A stretch of DNA of 48,771 nucleotides from Nocardia jiangxiensis NBRC 101359 (GTDB lineage Bacteria > Actinomycetota > Actinomycetes > Mycobacteriales > Mycobacteriaceae), in contig NZ_BAGB01000157.1 of the NCBI RefSeq assembly GCF_000308615.1, positions 1 to 48,771 of the forward strand, read 5' to 3'. A program made the translations under genes and the position numbers. The notes below the pieces were generated by a model. It searched no databases, was not told the DNA's origin, and saw nothing but the letters and a program-made list of their open reading frames with translations. Below are positions 23,927 through 32,905 of the stretch, one piece after another. Positions within the stretch are counted from its first letter, which is position 1; each line of letters opens with the position of its first letter.

Positions 23927-24610
23927 TCAGGCTTGGCTGGCTGCGTTCGTCACTTTCGAGGACACCAGGGACATCGACAGGAGGGACCGAGTGATCAGAA
24001 CGCCCTGATTGACACACGTCTCGAGGGTGTCGGCATTGCCGTTCCAACCACACCAGTTGCGAGCACCATCAAGGATTGTGCTGATCACACGAAGATTCGT
24101 CGCCACGTTCTCGAAGCCCAACTCGAATGCTGCTGCCTCGAACATCCCTGCGTAGAGTCGCAACCACTCGTCCACGTCCGCACGTACATCGGATGGCAAG
24201 AAACCCGCTGCCGCATCCGTCGCAACAAGGATGTCCCACAGATTGTTCTCCGGGGTCGTCAGCTGGGCTTCTACGTGCACGCGAACAATCGCGTCCAGGA
24301 ACTCGCCCGCGTCCCTCGTGCCATCCACAGCCTGCAGGACCGATGTGCCGAATCGGTGGTAGTGCCATCGCAGTGACTCCGCGACGATCTCCTCCCGCCC
24401 GCCGGGGAAGTGGGCATACAGGCTGGGCGCCTTCAGCTCCACCTCTTTACCCAGAGTGCGCATCGTGACAGCCGCATACCCCTTGGTAGTGGCAAGGGCC
24501 AGAAAAGCTTGCAGGATATTTCGCCGGCCAGGGGTTTGTCCGGACCAATCGAACTGATCGAGGTGCTGCCGCAACCGCTCGGTGGCCTGAACCCGAGGTG
24601 ACACGTTCAT
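23927..24610 (-). CDS. TetR-family regulator, paralogue of the one at 4,481
   Basis: From ATG 24610 (GGAAGG upstream) the product has 227 residues with the DNA-binding helices around GYAAVTMRTLGKEVELKAPSLYAHFPGGREEIV. It aligns over its full length with the TetR at 4481-5161 and shares the FDWSGQTPGRR N-terminal segment. It lies just beyond the reductase end of the P450 operon, facing left like the operon itself, so the two paralogues flank the regulon. It lacks an obvious shared operator upstream. It may control the CoA-ester operon to its right or work with its paralogue. Confidence 0.85.
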   Translation of the reverse strand: MNVSPRVQATERLRQHLDQFDWSGQTPGRRNILQAFLALATTKGYAAVTMRTLGKEVELKAPSLYAHFPGGREEIVAESLRWHYHRFGTSVLQAVDGTRDAGEFLDAIVRVHVEAQLTTPENNLWDILVATDAAAGFLPSDVRADVDEWLRLYAGMFEAAAFELGFENVATNLRVISTILDGARNWCGWNGNADTLETCVNQGVLITRSLLSMSLVSSKVTNAASQA

Positions 24611-24752
24611 CGTCCTTCCAGCACGTTTGCAGCATCCTCGCCCACGGGACGACCTACGATGAACTCTACCTGCCACTGCCTGCTGACGGACGCAGGCATC
24701 AGATGCCTTGTCGTTCAGCATGATTACCCGACCGCGATACCCCATTCCGGCA

Positions 24753-25486
24753 TCAGCTCACCGATCCCCCCTCGGGGCGCGCAGCGACAGCACCGGGAGT
24801 GCGAGACAACCTCGGTGCCACCCCGGGCACGAGACCATCCCCGAACTCCCGAATAAGCCCGCGCCGCCGGTTGTGAGCGTGGGTGGATACCTCGTCCAAG
24901 GCCAGAACCGGGGTTACGCAGGCATCGACACCATCGAACACCTCGCACCACTCGTCGCGTGTCCGCGTGCGGAACAGCGCGGTCAGATCCTCCTTCCGCT
25001 CCGGCCACGACGCGACATCCGTCTGCGCGGAATCCCATTTCGGACCCACCAATCCGAGCACCGCGCGGAACTCCTCGTAGAACTTGGGCTCGATACACCC
25101 GACCGCCATATAGCCACCGTCGGACGTCTCGTACACGTCATAGAAGAACGCACCCGAGTCCAGCCGATTGGTGCCACGCTGATCCGACCACCGGCCGACA
25201 GAGCGATCCCAATGGAACGTCGTCATCAGGCCGGACGGAATCCCTCGATCAGAACATCCGCACCGGAGACCAATCGAAGAACGAATTCCACGCCCTCGAG
25301 CTGCTTCAGATCGACCTCGACATGACGCCGGCCACGGCCGGTAGGCCCCGAACCGACAGTGGAATGACCTACCCGATCGATACGGACAACGTCGGCACCC
25401 ATGTCCGCCAGAAGCATCGCCGCAAAGGGACCCGGGCCCTTGCCCGCCATTTCGACGACGCGCACACCTGCGAGCGGTCCACTCAC
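24753..25486 (-). pseudogene. Family III CoA-transferase / alpha-methylacyl-CoA racemase, internal deletion
   Basis: The N-terminal piece (GTG 25486 to TGA near 25226) gives GPLAGVRVVEMAGKGPGPFAAMLLADMGADVVRIDR and stops at LIEGFRPA. The C-terminal piece (25226-24753) starts in another frame at MTTFHWDRSVGRWSDQRGTN and continues LDSGAFFYDVYETSDGGYMAVGCIE, TRDEWCEVFDGVDACVTPVL. Both match alpha-methylacyl-CoA racemases, which are about 360 residues long. About 110-120 residues between them, including the catalytic His and Asp, are gone and the frame is broken at a TGATG junction. It cannot be an active racemase. It was presumably needed for 2-methyl-branched acyl-CoA, a hint about the ancestral pathway. 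Confidence 0.8.
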
Positions 25487-25597
25487 TACTTCCTCATTCC
25501 GGCCCTCTATACCTATTCCGCGCTGTCGCATCTGGTGAAACCGTCCTGCTCGTCCCAGTGCCGGCGAAGTCGATCACGTGCACCTGCAGTGCACCGT

Positions 25598-26206
25598 TCA
25601 CGGCTGCCCCGGGAGCAAACGCAGGAACAGCGCCTCGGCGTCTGCGGTCACCTCGGAGCCGTGGTATAGGCGGCCCGACACCCAGGTCTTGCGGCCATCG
25701 ATCCGGTCGATCGTCGCCTCCGCTCGCAACGGTGTGTCAATCGGTGTGATTTTGCGGTAGTTGACCTTCAGGAACGCTGTGCGCGAATGCTTCTGCCCCT
25801 TTTCCGCGACGAGCATGCCGAGCAGGTCGTCGAACAGCAGCGGTATCGTGCCGCCGTGCACCGCACCGTTTCCGCCGAGGTGCACATCGCTGAACTCGAC
25901 CGTAACGGTGACAGAGCGCTCGTCGATGTGTTCGACGTCGAACGGCACCAGGGTGGGATGGCCCCGGGAACTCAACCCCACTCTGCGGGACGCTCGATTC
26001 TCCTCTACCGGCTCTCGCGTCAACTCGAGCCGGTCCGCCGCGTCACGGAACTCGCGCCGGAGCTCTGCAGTCAACTCGGGATCGGGGACAGCTGCACACA
26101 GAGCCGCGTGCATCCGACGGAATTCAGCTACCAGAGCGTCGAACTCGACGCCGCCCTTACTGGCAACGGAACAAGTGTCCGTTTGCTCAATCATCTGTTC
26201 AGTCAT
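25598..26206 (-). CDS. PaaI-type hotdog thioesterase
   Basis: The 202-residue protein has a long helical N-terminal part (about 70 residues) followed by a hotdog domain with the PaaI motif NGAVHGGTIPLLFDDLLGM, RTAFLKVNYRKITPIDTPLRAEATI and GRKTWVSGRLYHG. Such enzymes hydrolyse acyl-CoA thioesters. It starts at 26206 with GGAG upstream, and its start overlaps the CoA-transferase stop (ATGA). It looks intact in an operon where both transferases are broken. Confidence 0.85.
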   Translation of the reverse strand: MTEQMIEQTDTCSVASKGGVEFDALVAEFRRMHAALCAAVPDPELTAELRREFRDAADRLELTREPVEENRASRRVGLSSRGHPTLVPFDVEHIDERSVTVTVEFSDVHLGGNGAVHGGTIPLLFDDLLGMLVAEKGQKHSRTAFLKVNYRKITPIDTPLRAEATIDRIDGRKTWVSGRLYHGSEVTADAEALFLRLLPGQP

Positions 26207-27139
26207 CGCTTCTCCGTCACAATCGGCGCCGGGATTCCCAGTCCGATCGGCACGGTTCCGATGATTCCAGCCTGCTCGAGCGCTGAAAGTTCGCCCTCCC
26301 CGAGTCCGAGCTCACCGGCAAGAATTTCGCGGTTGTGCTGCCCGAGCGTGGGCGTACCGCTGCGATGGGATTGATCTGGGCCGACGGAGAACCGCATCGG
26401 CCAGCCCTGGTACCGGTCGGTACCTGCGTCGGGATGGTCGAGCGTCTCGCAGTACTTCCGATGCTGCAGTTGTGGATCGCCAAGGTAATCGGCTCCGCCG
26501 GCTACCTTGGCTGCAGGAACACCGTTGCCCGACAGAATCTTCGCAAGGAAGTCGCCCTCATGCCGGGCCGTGGCGCCGGATATCAGGCTGTCTATCCGGT
26601 CGTGCTCGGCGGCATGGCTCGCCGAGGTGGCAAAAGCCTGGTTGCGTATCCAGTCCGGGTTACCGAGTGCCTCTCCCAACGCTGCCCAGTCCGCGTCGGC
26701 GCGCGCGGACAGCGCGATCCAGCCGTCGGCGGCGGAGTAGACACCTTGCGGTGCGGCCTCCGCGCGGCGGTTTCCGACACGCTGCCGGATCTCCCCTGTC
26801 ATCGAGTGGGCGATGACGGGTTCCGGGCACGCCGTCATGGCGACCTCGGTCTGGCACACCTCGACGAGCTGGCCCCCGCCGCCGTTGCGTCGGTGACGCA
26901 GCGCGCCGAGGGTTGCGATGACGCCATGCATCGCGACAAGCGGATCGGCGTATCCGCCTGGGGTCTGAGGCCTCGCGTCCGGCGGGCCGCTCACGAAGGA
27001 CTGGCCCGAGACCTGTTCGAACGCGTTACCCTTTGACGACATCGGCGCCGAGGTCCGCGAGCAGCCTCACCGCGAACGGCGCGGCAATTCCGGAGGCGAG
27101 TTCGACGACGCGCAGCCCGTCCAGGGCCCCAGCGCTCAC
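26203..27139 (-). pseudogene. Family III CoA-transferase (CaiB/BaiF), internal deletion and frameshift
   Basis: The gene opens with a GTG at 27139 overlapping the stop of the upstream ACAD (GTGA). It encodes ALDGLRVVELASGIAAPFAVRLLADLGADVVK and then meets TAA at 27026. In the next frame the protein resumes at SSKGNAFEQVSGQSFVSG and runs to 26203 with GGYADPLVAMHGVIATLGALRHRRNGGGGQLVEV and other CaiB signatures. A normal member is near 390 residues; about 90, including the region of the catalytic Asp, are missing. Hence both CoA-transferases in this operon carry the same kind of lesion. Confidence 0.8.
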
Positions 27140-28215
27140 GACGCCCTTCCCAGCAGCGCGCCGAGGTGGCTCAGATGCCACTGCGCCGAGCCCAGCCTGA
27201 GCTCGGTGTTCTTGGCCCACAGGAGGTATCGATGAACAGGATAGTCCAGGGCGACGCCGATGCCGCCGTGTAATCGTTGCGCAACACCGGTCACGCGGGC
27301 CGATCCCTCCGACGCCCAGAACTTGGCGATGGAAACCTCCCGCTCGGCGGGCAGCTCCCGGTCGAGGCGCCACAGCGCCTGCAGTGTCGTCAAGAGGATC
27401 GCCTCGGTGTCGATGAACGCGTTGCCGGCGTGGACCTTCACTGCCTGGAACGTGGCGATCGGCCGCCCAAACTGCTCGCGCTCGTTGGTGTAGCTCGCGG
27501 TCAGTCGAAGCGCACCCTCACACACACCGAGCAGCAGAGCCGCCGATGCCGCGACGAGCCGCTGCCACACCCACTGCACCGCAACACCGTCCGAGTCGGG
27601 ACCGGAGATCACATCGTCTGCGCCGACCGCGACGCCGGCGAGGGTGACCGTGGCTTCGGGCTCGTCGTTGGTGGTTTCCTGCGCGATCACCTCCACCCCC
27701 TCGGCACCCGGATCAACGAGCATCAGAACCGCGCCCTCGACGGTGTCGGCGACGACGAGGATCCGATCGGCATGTTCCGCCCACGGCACCGACGGGAGCA
27801 CTCCGTCGAGCGTCCAGCCCTCTCCGTCGCGGTGCGCGGTCGGATTCGGACTGCGACCGGCGAGATCGACGCCCACCGTCGATACCCACGAGCCGTCGCT
27901 CGCGCGCGGCAGCCACGCGCGGCGCTGCGCTTCGGTGCCGAATCGATCGATGGCGAGTGCCGCAACCGTGGAGTGGAGCACCGGCACACGGGCCAGCCCG
28001 CGACCGCACTCGGCGAGGATCAGACCGAACTCGATGAGACCGAGGCCGCTACCTCCCACGTCCTCCGACAGGCCGATCCCGAGCAGGTTCGCCTCGGCGA
28101 GGGCTGACCACAACTGAGCGTCCGGCCATATCGGATCGGCCGCATCCCGTGACGCAACCAGCGTGGTAGTCAGATCGCGCACCGCGGCCTGATCCTCGGT
28201 CAGATCGAAATCCAT
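27136..28215 (-). CDS. Acyl-CoA dehydrogenase, small-subunit type of heteromeric ACADs
   Basis: This 359-residue ACAD is diverged and has no Glu in the usual C-terminal place. Recognisable parts are MDFDLTEDQAAVRDL at the start, GSGLGLIEFGLILAECGRGLARVPVL, TNEREQFGRPIATFQAVKVHAGNAF and VAQRLHGGIGVALDYPVHRYLLWAK. Paired ACADs of this sort form alpha2-beta2 complexes in steroid side-chain degradation (ChsE1-ChsE2 and relatives). It lies 49 bp after another ACAD gene, which fits such a pair. The substrate is unknown. Confidence 0.85.
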   Translation of the reverse strand: MDFDLTEDQAAVRDLTTTLVASRDAADPIWPDAQLWSALAEANLLGIGLSEDVGGSGLGLIEFGLILAECGRGLARVPVLHSTVAALAIDRFGTEAQRRAWLPRASDGSWVSTVGVDLAGRSPNPTAHRDGEGWTLDGVLPSVPWAEHADRILVVADTVEGAVLMLVDPGAEGVEVIAQETTNDEPEATVTLAGVAVGADDVISGPDSDGVAVQWVWQRLVAASAALLLGVCEGALRLTASYTNEREQFGRPIATFQAVKVHAGNAFIDTEAILLTTLQALWRLDRELPAEREVSIAKFWASEGSARVTGVAQRLHGGIGVALDYPVHRYLLWAKNTELRLGSAQWHLSHLGALLGRAS

Positions 28216-28264
28216 CGTCAGTCCTCGTCTTCCTGTGAAATCGATGTTCGGCGCGGTCGATCGC

Positions 28265-29449
28265 TCAGCGCTTCGCTCGCGTCATACCCAGCGCGGACGT
28301 CGAGATCATCTCCAGCAGCATGTCGTTGTTGCCGCCGCCGAACGTGCCGACGACCGCGCCCCGGTACGCGGACTCGACGCGACCGCTGAGCACCGCGGCG
28401 GGCGAGCCGGTGCGCAGGGATCCCGCATGTCCGAGGACTTCGAGCAGGTCGCTGGTGGCCTCGATGAGCATCTCGGTGCCGTACACCTTCGACACGGCGG
28501 CGTCATGGGCGGTGAGCACGCCGCCACCGTTCACGAGCGCCACCATGCGCCAGTTGAACAGCTTCATCGCCTCGAGCCGGGCGTCGACATGCGCGAGGGT
28601 ATGCCGGACCCAGTCCACGTCGATCAACCGCCCACCACCGGGAGCTTCCGCCGTCGCAGCCCACTCCCCCACCTCTTCGGCAAGACCGAGGATCCAACCC
28701 CGTGACGCGGCCAGCGCCACGCGCTCGTGGTTGAGCTGTGTCGTGATGAGCTTCCAGCCCTCGTTCTCGGCACCGACCCGGTTCGTCACGGGAACCCGCA
28801 CGTTCGAGTAGTAGGTGGACGTCGTCGCGCGGGCACCGTCCTCGGCGATGGTGGGCAGCGGCGTGACGTCGAACCCAGGGGTATCGGTGGGAACGATGAA
28901 GATGGACAGGCTCTTGTGCTTCGGTGCGTCGGGGTCGGTTCGGGCGGCGAGCCAGATGTAGTCGGAGACCGCGCCGCCGGTGGTGAAGATCTTGTTGCCG
29001 TCGATCACGTACTCGTCGCCGTCGCGGACCGCACGGGTCTTCAACGCGGCGAGGTCGGTGCCGGCCGCGGGTTCGGTGTATCCGATGGCGAAGTCGATCT
29101 CACCGCGCAGGATGGCCGGGAGATACCGCTGTTTCTGCTCTTCCGTTCCGTAGGCCATCAGGGTCGGCCCGACGGTGTTGAGCGCGAGCATCGGGATCGG
29201 GACTCCGGCACGCTTGGCCTCGTCGAAGAAGACGAACTGCTCGAGATCGGATCGGCCCTGACCGCCGTACTCGACCGGCCAGCCGATGCCCAGCCAGCCG
29301 TCTCGTCCCAGGGTCCCGAAGATTTCCATCAACCGGTCGCGACCGAAGATGTCCTTGCTCGATCGTTCCGCCTCGGTCACCAGACTGGCAAAGTAGGTAC
29401 GCAGTTCGTCCCGCAGCGCGAGCATGTCATCGGTGAACGCGATGTGCAT
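28265..29449 (-). CDS. Acyl-CoA dehydrogenase, large-subunit type of heteromeric ACADs
   Basis: The 394-residue ACAD has GYTEPAAGTDLAALKTRAVRDGDEYVIDGNKIFTTGGAVSDYIWLAART, the flavin-binding core, and a C-terminus AYRGAVVGTFGGGNNDMLLEMISTSALGMTRAKR without the catalytic Glu of medium-chain enzymes. The GGGNNDMLLEMI ending resembles the steroid-type heteromeric ACADs. An AGGAGGA ribosome site precedes the ATG. With the gene at 27136 it probably forms an alpha-beta enzyme acting on a bulky or branched acyl-CoA. Confidence 0.87.
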   Translation of the reverse strand: MHIAFTDDMLALRDELRTYFASLVTEAERSSKDIFGRDRLMEIFGTLGRDGWLGIGWPVEYGGQGRSDLEQFVFFDEAKRAGVPIPMLALNTVGPTLMAYGTEEQKQRYLPAILRGEIDFAIGYTEPAAGTDLAALKTRAVRDGDEYVIDGNKIFTTGGAVSDYIWLAARTDPDAPKHKSLSIFIVPTDTPGFDVTPLPTIAEDGARATTSTYYSNVRVPVTNRVGAENEGWKLITTQLNHERVALAASRGWILGLAEEVGEWAATAEAPGGGRLIDVDWVRHTLAHVDARLEAMKLFNWRMVALVNGGGVLTAHDAAVSKVYGTEMLIEATSDLLEVLGHAGSLRTGSPAAVLSGRVESAYRGAVVGTFGGGNNDMLLEMISTSALGMTRAKR

Positions 29450-29473
29450 CGGTGTTCCTCCTACTTTCTCGTA

Positions 29474-30642
29474 TCAGCGCAGCAGATCGCGGGCAATCAC
29501 GACGCGCTGCATCTCCGTGGCGCCTTCGCCGAGACGTTTGACCCGCAAGTCGCGGTGCCATCGTTCGAGCGGCAGTTCGTCGGACAGGCCGAGAGCACCA
29601 TGGATCTGAATGCACCGGTCCAGGATCTTGAAGGCGGCTTCGGTGCCGTACATCTCGAGGCATCCACCTTGACGTCCTTGCCGAGATCCGCGTTCCACGC
29701 GGCCTGGTACATCAGCAGCCGCGCCGCACGCAGCTCCACTTCACACTCGACGAGCATCCACTGGATCCCCTGCTTGTCGGCCAGATTGCCGCCGAACACG
29801 TCCCGGTCCTCGGCCCACCGACAGGTCATGTTGAGAGCTTCCTGTGCGATGCCGATCGGTCCAGCGGCGTACAACATCCGCCCGTACACGAGGAAGTCGG
29901 TGGCGAGGGTAAATCCTCTGCATTTCTCGCCGATCAGGTTCCCGACCGGGATGCGCGCATCCTCGAAGTGGACCTCGAACGGCGCGAAGGACGCCATCAC
30001 GTTGATACGACTGAAAGTGACTCCGGGAGTGCCTTTCTCGACGATGAAACAGGAGATACCGTTGCGGCCCTCACCGGTGCGGGCATACACCACGCCCCAG
30101 TCGCCGTTCTCCGCGTGACTGGTCCACATCTTGCTGCCGCTCAGCACGTAGTGGTCGCCGTCGCGAACAGCCTCGAGCTGGATGGCGCGGGCCGGATCGG
30201 AGCCGCCGGACGCTTCGCTGATCGAGGTGCAGGCCTTGGTCGCGGTGCCGTCGATGATCGGTTGCGCGAACTTCGCGAACTGCTCAGGCGACGCCTTGAA
30301 CATCACGTTGGGCGGGTTGCCACCGAAGGCGCCGAGCGCCGGGAAAAACGCTCCCATACGGCATTTCGCGGCTTCCTCGGCGACGACGACCTGACCGAGG
30401 ACGGACAGGCCCGCACCGCCGTAGGATGCGGGGGTCTGCATGGCCCACAGCCCCAGCTTGCGCGCCTTCTCCTGGGGCGGCAGTAGTTGCTCCCGAGGCA
30501 GACCGGGAGCGTCGTGGGGCAGTGTGTCCTCGAGCGGGTGGACCTCGGTGTTCATGAAGCGGCGCACAGTGTCCCGTAACATCCGGAACTCCTCGGGCAG
30601 CTCCCACGCACCGGTGAGCTGAGCGTCTTCGACGGTTGTCAT
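29474..30642 (-). pseudogene. Acyl-CoA dehydrogenase with a frameshift
   Basis: From ATG 30642 (AGGAG upstream) the frame encodes an ACAD to about residue 328: EASGGSDPARAIQLEAVRDGDHYVLSGSKMWTSH, then ADKQGIQWMLVECEVELRAARLLMYQAAWNADLGKDVKVDAS. At about 29655 it goes out of frame. The true C-terminus continues in another frame as MYGTEAAFKILDRCIQIHGALGLSDELPLERWHRDLR and LGEGATEMQRVVIARDLLR to 29474, with the catalytic Glu in GEGATE. One small deletion explains this. If confirmed in the source DNA, the enzyme would lose its catalytic end. Confidence 0.75.
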
Positions 30643-30649
30643 ATTTCTC

Positions 30650-30991
30650 CTAGACGGTGGTGCCGAAGCGGCGTACGCGTGCGTTCTCGAGCTGCGGGAC
30701 GTGGTTCGCGTCGTACTGCTCGATCCACTCCTGCGGGAGCTTGCTCCAGGCCTCGCCGATGCGCAGTCGTCCACCGTCGTTGAGAATCTCGGCTCCGACC
30801 ACGTCGCCGACGAAGATGGTGCTCTCCTGCACGTCGAGCGAGGCCGTGACCCGTGCCTCGACGTAGCTGTGGGCATCGAGCAGGATGAGAGCACCGGTGA
30901 CCCCGGTCTTGGTGCGCAGCTTGGAAATCTTGTCGCCGTCACGGCCCGAGCTACCACCGAGGATCTTGAGGATCTCCAGCGCTACGGACAT
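30650..30991 (-). pseudogene. Flavin reductase-like protein, N-terminus missing
   Basis: The 113-residue frame resembles the C-terminal half of HpaC/HsaB-type flavin reductases: LGGSSGRDGDKISKL, TGVTGALILLDAHSYVEARVTASLDVQESTIFVGDVVGAEIL. Typical members are 160-190 residues, and the FMN-binding start (SxVTTxxxG) is absent. No ribosome site precedes the ATG. It is probably a truncated gene at the border where the operon meets the remnant zone. The intact ancestor would have supplied reduced flavin to a two-component monooxygenase. Confidence 0.65.
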
Positions 30992-31178
30992 GGGAAGGCA
31001 CTCGATTTGTGTCGGCGGTTGTCATGGGTTTTCGGACAAGCGCCGTTGTCCGGCATCGCTGCGGCCCGCGCCAGGAAATCGCCGAGACCAGCAGTGAGCA
31101 TGTCGTGCACCGATAATCGCCACTGGGCGACCTGGGTGAGAGTTTCTGACGGATTGAACAAACAATATGCCTATGCCG

Positions 31179-31295
31179 CAGATCCGCGAGGTGCGCCGAG
31201 ACGCCGTAGTCGCCGTCCGTCGCCGAGTCACTGTCACCGTGTCCGCGCAGATCGACCGTGTAGACGGTCCAGCCAGCTGCGCCCAGTCGCGCGCC
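31179..31295 (-). pseudogene. Alpha/beta-hydrolase fragment
   Basis: A short reverse-strand stretch reads GARLGAAGWTVYTVDLRGHG then DSDSATDGDYG and ADL. This is the strand 4 and oxyanion-side segment of alpha/beta-hydrolases (GWxVYxxDLRGHGxS). The nucleophile and His parts are lost; surrounding frames are closed. Confidence 0.6.
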
Positions 31296-31466
31296 GGAGT
31301 CGATTGCACTCGTTCCACCTCCTCGCCGAAGTATTTGTTCCCTTGAGTGACAAGCGCCCCGAGCCAGGGTTCTCCACTCGATCGGGGCACCTTTTCCTAC
31401 CATATCTGACGGTAATGTTCATATCTAATGCGAATCCGTCGAGACTTCGATCACCACCGCGCCGGC

Positions 31467-31583
31467 CTACCCGGTGTACGGATCGAGGCTCTGATAGGTC
31501 TTGCCGGACGCTGCCACGACTTCGGCGCCGCCGATCAGCAGAGCAAAGCGGAGTAGCTGCTCGGTAGCGACACTGCCGCTCAT
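31467..31583 (-). pseudogene. Aldehyde dehydrogenase N-terminal fragment
   Basis: The last 38 residues of an open frame begin MSGSVATEQLLRFALLIGG and end SGKTYQSLDPYTG followed by a stop. This is the start of an aldehyde dehydrogenase (xxIGGxWxxAxSGxTxxxxxPYTG). The catalytic domains are missing. Confidence 0.6.
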
Positions 31584-31720
31584 ACGTACTCCTTGTTCGA
31601 TCACGATGTCGGATTCATTGATGAAATACATCGCGCCACCGGCGGCCATGCCGTTCACGGCGCACACCACCGGCTTCCGTACCCGGTGCCGCTCGGGACC
31701 GAGCATGACGCCCGGATCCG
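31584..31720 (-). pseudogene. Enoyl-CoA hydratase/isomerase fragment
   Basis: In frame with the aldehyde dehydrogenase piece, the upstream part reads VRKPVVCAVNGMAAGGAMYF then INESDIVI, the crotonase oxyanion-hole segment. Both ends of the crotonase are missing. The two pieces now form one fused frame. Confidence 0.6.
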
Positions 31721-31945
31721 TCGAATCTGCAGAGGCGGCCGAGGCGCTGGTTGCTGCCACTCGGTATTCTCCCGCGGGCATCCGCGGAGTGGGCAGTGCG
31801 TTCGACCGCGGCTCCCGCTGGAATCGCATTTCTGACTATCTAATCACCGCAGATGGAGGTCTCACCTCACGGTGAAGGTGGGGTCGATCGAAGGGCTGGC
31901 GGCACTGCCCGAGATCGCGTCCGCCGAGGGTGGGTACGCCGTCTG
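31711..31945 (+). pseudogene. HpaI/HpcH-type aldolase fragment, frameshifted
   Basis: The forward strand encodes AEALVAATRYSPAGIRGVGS, then RGSRWNRISDYLITA, as in class II HpaI/HpcH aldolases (ATRYPPxGxRGVG, ASRxxRIxxYL). A second frame continues VKVGSIEGLAALPEIASAEG, which matches the VQVETxxGLxxxxxIAxVEG motif. It lies opposite the hydratase fragment, so both strands of a lost catabolic operon are scrambled here. Confidence 0.55.
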
Positions 31946-32046
31946 ACGCTCGTGTCACTTACACTCGAGGTGACGATTGCAGATCTGCGTCACTTCCGAT
32001 CCGCTACTAGTGCCAATGCCGCGCAGTTAGCGGGTTGTGGCTGGTG

Positions 32047-32590
32047 TCAACCGTCGAGGATTTCGACGGTGATCGTGGTCGGGTAGGTGTTGTGGTCGAT
32101 GTCGCCTTTGGCGCGGTGTTTGGAGATGGCGCGTTTGACCACGCGGGGGCTGGAGCGTTGGCGGCGGGCCGGTAGGGGTGCGGCCAGCACCGCTGCGCCG
32201 ATGCGGCCGATCAGATCGACTGTGGTGGCCTCCAGCACGCCCGCGGCATGGATGACCTGACTTGGCGCATAAGTTATCTCAGCGATCTTGTCCGTCCCGA
32301 AGACAGTGTCGATGACGGTGCGGGTGCCGCAGGCCACCACCGCCAGCAACCGCAGCATCGGGTAGCCCGCGACGGCGTGACCTCCACCGTGACGACCGAA
32401 ACAAGCCACGTTCGCCGCACTGTCGGGCACGAACATCGTGGTGCCGTCGATCGCGCACACCAGCAGTCCACGCCACCGCGCCGCCGCGGCGGCCGGGCCG
32501 CGGACCAGATCGAACAGCACCCGCAACGGTTTCACCCCCACCCGCCGCAACGCCTGGCCGGTCGGGCTGCGGTCCACGTTGCCGGTTCGA
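32047..32590 (-). mobile_element. IS4-type transposase remnant with internal deletion
   Basis: The reverse frame includes GVKPLRVLFDLVRGPAAAAA, then LLVCAIDGTTMFVPDSAANVACFGRHGG, the region of the first catalytic Asp in a common actinobacterial IS4-family group. AVVACGTRTVIDTVFG follows. The chain then jumps to the extreme C-terminus (RQRSSPRVVKRAISKH and ITVEILDG). The middle with the second Asp and the Glu is missing, so it is inactive. Its N-terminus runs into the antisense of an IclR fragment, which shows that the element inserted into a former IclR gene. Confidence 0.75.
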
Positions 32591-32604
32591 CTGTCCCGAC
32601 ACTT

Positions 32605-32786
32605 GTGTGGTGGCAGCCGTGCCGGCCCTTGTCGCGGGCCGCCGACCGCCGCTGGGACAACTCGCTGGCAGCGCCCGCATCGCCGGCCTGCTTCATCCAC
32701 CGTGCATCAGTGATCAGCGAGAAAAGCTCACTCAGTGGGCGCAGGTTTCGCCGGTTGTCCAGTAGCTGCCTAACGTCATGGGCATG
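32605..32786 (+). repeat. Duplicate of the IclR 3' end and its downstream promoter region (copy 1)
   Basis: From 32607 the frame reads VVAAVPALVAGRRPPLGQLA then GSARIAGLL, closely matching the end of the intact IclR protein at 34779-34889. The similarity continues through the non-coding block (GTGATCAGCGAGAAAAGCTC and beyond) up to an ATG at 32784. The corresponding block at copy 2 ends at the start of the BBE-type oxidoreductase. The original gene after this ATG has been replaced; the FMO gene begins 120 bp further on. Confidence 0.75.
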
Positions 32787-32905
32787 ACCAGGCAGTATCG
32801 CCAACCGTTGGTGGCGCAGCAGCTTTCGTCTGATCCGAATTGTCCCGGCCACTTCACGATTCAGCATCATCGAAACCGCGCCAATCGAACGGGAAGTGAC
32901 ACAAG

